From the NCBI RefSeq assembly GCF_003711515.1, contig NW_021167080.1, positions 4,036,381 through 4,100,380 of the forward strand: a DNA stretch of 64,000 nt, read 5' to 3'. Of this stretch, positions 57,305 through 64,000 are shown in pieces. The first letter of the stretch is position 1, and each line of letters starts with the position of its first letter. The stretch comes from Sodiomyces alkalinus F11. Taxonomy: Eukaryota > Ascomycota > Sordariomycetes > Glomerellales > Plectosphaerellaceae. The position numbers were made by a program, and so were the translations under genes. The notes beneath the pieces were generated by a model, which worked only from the letters and a program-made list of their open reading frames with translations, did no database searches and was not told the DNA's origin.

Positions 57305-58233
57305 ACCCTCTTTTTTCCTCTTTTCCCCCCTTTTTTTGGGCCCCGTTTGTCTGGTTGGAGACGTCTCTGCACCCAAGCTGACCGAGACTGGTATCCGTGA
57401 CATCACGAACCATCTCCACCCGGGACAACTGGCGTGAGACCTGCGACTCGTAACAAGGCCATACAGCGGACATTCAGGAGACAGCGAAGACAGGAACGAA
57501 GAAAACAGAACGACCGGGCGGCACATGACTCGTACGAACAAAGGGACGAAATAAAGGACATCTTGGACATCGGTTTCAGGGGCTATTTATCGTCTGGCAT
57601 CCCGACCGACACCATGGTTGGTACAGCGCGTAGTTGATACGAGCGCGGACCGGATACTTCGCAACCCACACGCAAGGGAAAGAGGACTGGGAACGCTGGG
57701 AAAGCCGTCGGTCGGTAGGCAGGACGAATCTTCAACAAATGTTAAATGATAAGGATGACATGGAACGCTGGTGGCGGGCCCAAGCCGCCGTAGGGATTTG
57801 TTTCTGCGGGGTCTGCGGAAGGCGTCTACGGCGCTTGAGGAAGGGACCTGGCGGTGTAAGTGTACTGAGAGTGCTCAGTGAACCGAAACCCCCCCCCCAC
57901 AACTACTGTGTAGCGGAGATACGGTCACCGTAGGGCCGGCACGGCGATGTCAGTCGATGATGAAAGCTTTGTGGGGAGGGCAGGTGGCGGGCTACAGTGT
58001 CAGTGGGTCTTCTCAGAATGGGGCCAAGCGCCTCGATTTCCTTTTCTCAAAAGGGCAAAAAGAGGGGGGGAAAAATAGAAATAAAAAAAGGGCCAAAGAG
58101 TGCAGAGAAGCAAGCCCCTCGGTGAAAGCAGTCGGCCTATAACCCAAAGTGGAAATGACGATCGCTGCTTTTGGTGCTAGATCGAGGTGACGGTGGCGAC
58201 TGACGGGCTACTGAAAAATAAAATAAAATAATG

Positions 58234-58258
58234 GAGGTGACGGTGACGGTGACGGTGA
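58234..58258. repeat. GGTGAC hexamer array
   Basis: About four tandem copies of the same hexamer family (GGTGAC) that forms the array in mccA, here in non-coding DNA. Confidence 0.85.
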
Positions 58259-60189
58259 GTGGCGTTGCATCTGAAGCCAAGGGATGCATGCGCGGCGTCC
58301 AGTTGGATATTCCTAATCCTGATGGAAGTCGCGAAGTGGCCTCTCGAACTTGTCTCGCGAACGAACAATATTGACGTGTAGTTCCTGGTCAGCATCGGGG
58401 TTAAGTTGGCAGGTGCTCAACAATGATGTTCAGTGGATTGTAGATCAAAGGTCCACTATGTAACCGTGGCCTGGGAGGATGCCGGTCATCCAAAAACGGC
58501 TAGGTCGTCATTATCACGCCATTCTCTTCAATTGTTCTTGAATTGCTGTTTTTTTTACCAGCTTTTCATCGCCAAGGTGTTGTGTGGTTTGTTGCCGTGG
58601 ACAGTCGTTCCCGCGTCGATTTTAACCCTGGACACGCCGACCTCGTACCAACCTCTCGGAGGACCGGATAGGGAGTAGATCTGCCTCGCAGGCGGCAGAG
58701 GGTCGTTAGGTCGTAGAATTGGACAGGCTCGGGGCTTCGTGGATCCATGAATCCATGGACTGGCTCGTCAAGTCTCGAGAGCAATTGGTGAGAGTAAATT
58801 TACGTCGTACTTGGTAGGACTGTACGACTTGGGACGTTATAGGTCCTTGTGGACGTTGTGTGTTGGGAGGGGTCTGCCGGAGCGTTTATTCCCTTTAAGA
58901 GACAGGGGCGGCCCACGTTATGTTTGTGGTATTTCTCCCAGTCCCCAGCAACAGGGGTCGGTACAACTGGTTGGGCTCGGTGTAATGCTTGGCGGCTGCT
59001 GCAAAGATGATTCGCGGAGGGGTGAGCGAGGGCAGTGGCGGTGTCAGTGGCGGTGGTGGCAACAGGACAAGGGGTAGAAGAGGTTGCCTTAAGGTTCTTC
59101 GAAGGTTCTTCGAATGGGACCGACTAGTTATGGAAGAATGAAGAATGCCGATCAAATATTTATACGGTAATAAATAGCATGGTATTTTGGAGATGGGAAT
59201 TTCGTATGCGGTGTACGTTTGTACGAAGCAAGCAAGACCGTTGTAATTATTATTAATTATCTTAAGGTATCTTTTAGTTTTGACGTCTTCGTCCGGATCA
59301 GCTGACGGTGCGCAGTGGTTCGGTGGATAAGTGGACCCTAGGTCCAGAACCCTTCAGAAGCACGGCGGTGGGGACCGTGTCACTGGACTTGGGCAGCCTT
59401 CCATTTGAGCTCCGATAGAAGACATTGGGAAGCACCTGCCACATGCCTACCTTACCTAACAACCTATTCCGGCTAGGCAAGGAGCATTTGCTCCGGTAAG
59501 GCCCCTCATTGCCATTCATATATCTACATGTTCTCTCTCTCCCCCTGAGTTTCTTTGGTTTTCTGTCATCTTCGAACTTCTTCGATATTCCGAGGACTAC
59601 CTTACCCAGTCTTAACCAAAGTCTTGTAGAACGAGTAGTTGTCCCAATGACGTGGCCGTGTCTGATGTACGAAGGGCGAAGGGTACCTTGGGTGGTGAGT
59701 TACAGGTAAAAGCGAAAGTATATGTACGTGGTTGTGATGGTACCTCGGAGAAAGGAGACGGGCTGGGAACAGGAACATGCCCAAGCCTGGAGACCAGAAG
59801 AGGGATTAAACGACTGGTATCAGAAGCGGCAGAAGGAGCGACTGTGGCAATATGAAAGTAAGGTAGATATACCTTACGATTCACCTATACACGTAGCGTG
59901 CTTGCGACGGGTCGACTGGTGACTTCCGGGGTATCCCGTCGGTCTTGGTGGTCTACTTCGTAGGTATGTGGCCCTCTGGGTCACTCGTTCGCGCCTTCTG
60001 AATCTTAGTTTTACCCCTCTATTGCGGCTTGCTCCTTCCTGATGGACTCTGCTTGGCCTTGCCTACCTTACCTGACCTTACGTTAACTGTTGGGATACTT
60101 CCACCTACTAATTCGCCGCCCTCTGTCCGCCACGTCAACCCGTTTTCGTCTCGCCATACCTACCTTACCTTATACCTCGCCTTCACCAT

Positions 60190-60240
60190 CACCTGCGCCT
60201 TTACCTGCACCTTTACCTGCACCTTTACCTGCATTTTTAC
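60190..60240. repeat. 12-base tandem repeat
   Basis: The unit CACCTTTACCTG is present about four times with small changes. Confidence 0.85.
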
Positions 60241-61326
60241 ATGCATTACGAACGGCGAACGGCTGTCTACCACTGAGTCTCAACTGCCGCCTCCCCCTGC
60301 CCTTCGAATTTTCGCCCGCGACCTGGTCTGAATGGTCTGATCGCCGGGGAATATCGCTCAGAAGAGGGCCAAGGACAGCGTACGGAAGGATTTTGCCGAT
60401 GCGATCGACGTTGTAAAAGCCTTCCGGAGGTCGGAACTGCTGCCACGCTAGCTTACCACACCTCAAGCCCATCAAACGAACGACGTCCATTGGCTTGGCG
60501 ATAGCTTTCGGATTCCCTTCCCCCACCTCTCGCCTTCCAGCTCAGCCCCACGGTATGCTACCAGCAACCCACATTTGACCTACACCTCCAGCCACATCGG
60601 TCCAGGCCGCCGCCCAAGGGCCCGCCGTCCCAGAACCCGTCGAATTGCCGCTTCAGGAGGCGTATTTCCCAACCCCCAGTCCAGTCCTGGCACAGGGTCA
60701 GGATAGGCCAACCTCAGCAAAGAGGCTAGAAGCGGTTGTCACGTTTCAATATCCTGTGTCACGACTCCTATATTATCTCTTTCTCTGTGCCTTTATCATC
60801 TCCGGTATTGCCGTTGTTGTTGGTGACCCCCGGCCCCTCTGCTGTTTCTGCGTCTTCTTCAAAATTTCCTCTTCCTCAACGCTCGAGGCTCACTTGGCAG
60901 CCCCGACCCCATCGCCCATGTGGTCCCCCAAGCTCGAACGACAACCTTGTCGACGCTCCTTCTTCTTCCGCGCCCGACGATTCCTTAACTTGGCACTTTC
61001 ATCATCACATTCCAACGGAAAGCCGTTAACCCCCCTCCTTCGGTTTTCATGTGCGTCGAGCACAGGTCCGCCTGCCCTGTCTGCCGGAGGCTTTTCCTCG
61101 TCTATGTCGAGTTTTGCAGAGAATACCACCCCCCCTGGCTATTCTGTCCAGGGGGCGTCGTCGTGGAAGCCTCCGATATGCTCGAGGGTCGCTGTCATAG
61201 CCCCGTCTGTCCTAACAGTCGGGTCGGTGGCTGCCAGGTTATCTGATTCTGACCCTCTCCGTCCCGGATCCGACTGGGCGGTCCCCCGATTTGCATAGGA
61301 CAGCCATCCGGCCCCGGGCCATTCAT

Positions 61327-62802
61327 TCAGAGCTTTTGTCCGTTATGGTCTACTTCGACGACCTGGTCGATCCCTTCGTACTGGGGGAGGTCGAGATCAT
61401 ACTGCCTCGCAATCTTGGGCGACACGAACCTGAACCCACGCGTCAAGTCAAGGAGGACCACGAGTGGCAACAGAAATACAGCTGAAGAAAAAAAAAAGAA
61501 GAAGAAGAAGAAGACGAAGAATGGCCGGGTACATACCGTCCGCCGACGAAGTGACGGCCCTTGAAGAAGCGTGCGAGGGGTTTGGGGGCCGTCAAGCTGA
61601 CCAGGACAGCAGGCTGGAAGTTGCTCCCCAGCCCGGACTTTGGAGGTCCTTCATCGATGTTCCACGACGAGGGGGCATCCACCGAGGTGACCGGAAGCTT
61701 TGTCTCCTCTAGAGCCCGAATCACCGCCGGGAAAGGTTCGCGAACCTCCCCTGAAAAACTGAACCCTGAGTCTCCACATCAGCTTCGACTCCGATACTTC
61801 ACTCCTTGGAAAGAAATCACACGGGCACCCACCGAATACGGCATCGACAATGTGGTGCGTCGATTTGAGGGCGGCAGGGAAATCGTCCACGAACGGAACG
61901 TCAAGGTCCTCTAATTGTTTCGCCAGACGCTGGTCATGGTCACGGTCAGTGTCAGTGTCGGTTCAGCGGGCGCCACTGGACGCGTCATGCAGTGAGTGAC
62001 AATGACGGAATTGGCCAGGTCAAGAAAGGGGGTTAAACAAGGACACGGCAAGCATGGTTACTGCTCTTGAACAACGGACCGGTGGTTTCAGAAAATGAAA
62101 AATGGGGTTGCCCAGTTGGAATCATCTCTGCGTATCGTATGGGAAATCTCATGACACAAGACATTAAGCATTGACGGGACTAAGCATCGGTCATATCGAC
62201 GAAAGGCAGGCAACGATAATTGTGTGATGTGTGAATGATACTACCATACCAAGAAGGAAGACAAGAACAATATGGAACGGATGGCCAGGAAAAAGATGAA
62301 AATAATAAACTCAACTAACCTGATAGAGCTCATTGTTGCTCCGTTTTGGGTAGTAAATAGACGGCTTATATCCATAGTGGAAAAGATGCCTGGCAGCAAC
62401 TAGGCCATCACCTCCTGAAAAGGGGTCACGGTGAGCCATCTATGCTTTGGAAGCTCCAGGAGGTCTCGGCTCACCATTGTTTCCGGGACCACAGGCTACG
62501 AGAATGTTGAGACCCAGACGAGGCGGATGGACACGATACACTGTAGCAAGACACGGTGCGGTCAGCCTGCCGCCCCCTTGACGACCTGACAGAGGAACAG
62601 CCCGCGCGATCAATCGTTCTCACCGGCCTGAGAGACCGAGAGACCAGCAAGTTCCATAAGCTGGTCAATCGAAAAGGCCCCCGAGCCCATGAGTTCCCTG
62701 TCAAGGGCCGCAGCGGCCTGAGCACCGAGTGTCTACGTTGGTCATTAGTGGACAGAGACCCCCATGATACGCGGAAGGGATGTACGTTGCCTTGAGCGTC
62801 AT
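61327..62802 (-). CDS. nnr1: NAD(P)H-hydrate epimerase (YjeF N-terminal family)
   Basis: It interconverts the R and S forms of hydrated NAD(P)H for repair by the partner dehydratase. I rebuilt it from seven exons: 62802-62791, 62732-62624, 62540-62475, 62414-62320, 61929-61833, 61765-61537 and 61429-61327, giving 236 residues. The joined sequence shows [36 protein letters not shown] (the conserved nucleotide-binding region), [69 protein letters not shown] and [11 protein letters not shown]. Exon 1 is only MTLK, and its intron would have a GC donor (AAG then GCAACG). The fourth intron (61930-62319) is 390 bases, long for this window. No mitochondrial presequence is seen in this model. Confidence 0.93.
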
Positions 62803-63287
62803 GATGTCGTAGTATCGTACGAGAAATATCGCGATGCAAAAGGAATACGATGGTAGATAACAGGTTTGTTGGACGGCGAAGAAGAGAAACTAGGTTTTAC
62901 AGGATGAATGGAGTTTCACTCGCATAGCTCAAGGCAAGGTATGAAATGGACCCAGGAGACTGACATCATCTTTTACGCGGAGTCGACGGTCATTGAAGTC
63001 GGATGGACGTTGACCCGGTATGTGGCTGATGCGCCACAGTTCGATGGATGTGGCGCAGCACTTTGTACAACGTGACTCGGAAAAACGAAATACCGACCAA
63101 ATTTGTCGTCGCGAGTCCAATTCGAGTCCCAGTCCTGGTTTCATTCAATGTCACGGTCACTCGAGCCGTACGTCACGGCGACAAGGCAAACGATATTCCT
63201 TCATCCCCTCCTCGGCGAGAGACGACACAACATTTCAGAACTCTTCGAGCCGATCTAGTCTACCGCGGCCAGCGAAACTCGGTTGCC
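62803..63287. promoter_or_regulatory. divergent promoter region of nnr1 and the bS16m gene
   Basis: These 485 bases separate the two start codons. No gene is seen; both promoters should lie here. Confidence 0.55.
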
Positions 63288-63924
63288 ATGGTTGTTCGGT
63301 TACGTCTAGCCCGATTCGGGCGCAGAAACCAACCATTCTACAACATCGTGGTCGCCCACGCAAGGCACGTTTCCCCCACGCAGCTCCTCACGAATTCCCC
63401 CCTCTGGCGAATATTCCAAGGAAGGAAGGGAAGGAAAGGGAAGGAGAAAAATGGCAAAAAAAAACCCCCCCAGTAAAACTGACCTTGCACACCCCCCGGC
63501 TCTGCAGAACGGCCCGCAACAGCAAGCCCCTCGAAGTCATCGGCACCTACGACCCCGTCCCGCGCACCGATCCCTACGACGAGTCCTCCAAGCGGCACAA
63601 GAACATCCAGCTCGACACCCTGCGCGCGAGGTACTGGATCGGCGTCGGCGCGCAGCCCAGCGATACCGTTTGGCGTCTGTTGTCAATGGTGCGTTTTCCT
63701 TGCCCGGTCCTTGGGCCCGTCTACTTTTTTTGTGTGACGTGGACGCTTTGCCGCATGAGTGTGCAAGACAAACTGGCATTTTCTAACGCGATGCGAATCC
63801 AATCTATTCCATGCAGATTGGTATTCTGGAGCCGAAATACGGCCCCAACGGATTCTTGAACCCAAAGACTGCCGCGAAATCGATGACCGAACCTTCTACA
63901 CCTCCGACACCTGAAAAGGCTTGA
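63288..63924 (+). CDS. mrps16: mitochondrial small ribosomal subunit protein bS16m
   Basis: Exons are 63288-63364, 63508-63688 and 63817-63924, giving 121 residues. [20 protein letters not shown] then [18 protein letters not shown] and TYDPVP is a complete S16 core. KHIQ-like [20 protein letters not shown] and [20 protein letters not shown] follow. A short Thr/Pro-rich tail ends the protein. The first intron must begin with GC (AAG then GCACGT) to keep the frame; GT positions nearby break it. Intron 2 is normal (GTGCGT to GCAG). The protein is part of the small subunit of the mitochondrial ribosome, and as in other fungi the start itself serves as a basic import signal. Confidence 0.95.
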
Positions 63925-64000
63925 ATTTCGCGATTTCTTTTTACAAAGAAAAAAAAAAAAAAGTTGTACTAGTATGGAGGAGATACCAGAGAAGAAAACC
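63925..64000. other. 3' flank at window edge
   Basis: Includes an A-run (63950-63962) 26 bases after the bS16m stop. The window ends here. Confidence 0.5.

Larger units (their letters stand above)
57305..61326. other. gene-poor region, 4 kb
   Basis: No supported gene between the 5S rRNA and the NAD(P)HX epimerase stop. A GGTGAC hexamer array lies at 58234-58258, related to the unit in mccA. ACCTTTACCTGC-type 12-base repeats lie at 60190-60240. ACCTTACC words are frequent from 59440 to 60180. An open frame at 60645-61298 lacks an ATG start. Confidence 0.5.

Noticed and set aside
58234..60240. Short direct repeats that might be a CRISPR-like array
   Set aside because: The units are contiguous microsatellites with no spacers, in eukaryotic DNA.
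60645..61298. Open frame of 217 codons
   Set aside because: Begins at TTG, has no convincing start, motif or splice pattern, and overlaps the likely 3' end of nnr1.

Overview
The window is nuclear DNA of a filamentous ascomycete (Pezizomycotina), most likely a Sordariomycete. Coding exons are GC-rich. Introns are short (about 50 to 150 bases) with GTRNGT-type donors and CTRAC-like branch sites. A dispersed 5S rRNA gene of Neurospora type is present, and many proteins are filamentous-fungal forms. No transposon, CRISPR array, tRNA or secondary-metabolite cluster was recognised. I recognise 18 complete protein genes, one partial gene at the left edge, and one 5S rRNA gene.

Left part (1 to 16.4 kb): the C-terminal part of a short-chain dehydrogenase. 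Then a divergent pair for the methylcitrate cycle: mitochondrial 2-methylisocitrate lyase (minus) and 2-methylcitrate synthase (plus). Next come a small cysteine-containing protein ending in a prenylation-type CVLM tail, the biotin-carrying alpha subunit of 3-methylcrotonyl-CoA carboxylase, an FMN-binding split-barrel protein, an ECM3-type auxin-efflux-carrier family transporter, and an isolated coiled-coil protein. The first enzymes all act in mitochondrial breakdown of branched-chain amino acids and propionyl-CoA.

Middle part (16.4 to 44 kb): long gene-poor stretches separate the HOG-pathway MAP kinase kinase PBS2, a SUR7/PalI-type membrane protein, mitochondrial octanoyltransferase (lipoate synthesis), a very long otubain-type deubiquitinase, COP9 signalosome subunit 2, and the splicing factor CWC25. 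The last two are divergent.

Right part (44 to 64 kb): Rho3 GTPase, a low-complexity conserved fungal protein, a DUF1275 membrane protein, a Crh-type cell-wall transglycosylase with a C-terminal membrane anchor, a cysteine-rich secreted protein made of two diverged copies of one domain, the 5S rRNA gene, NAD(P)HX epimerase rebuilt from seven exons, and mitochondrial ribosomal protein bS16m. The last two genes are divergent, and both models need a GC-AG first intron.

The most novel items are the secreted duplicated-domain protein (55511 to 56838), the strong enrichment of the 9-mer TACGGAGTA and of GGTACC/CCTAGG palindromes in non-coding DNA, and the paired GC-AG introns.
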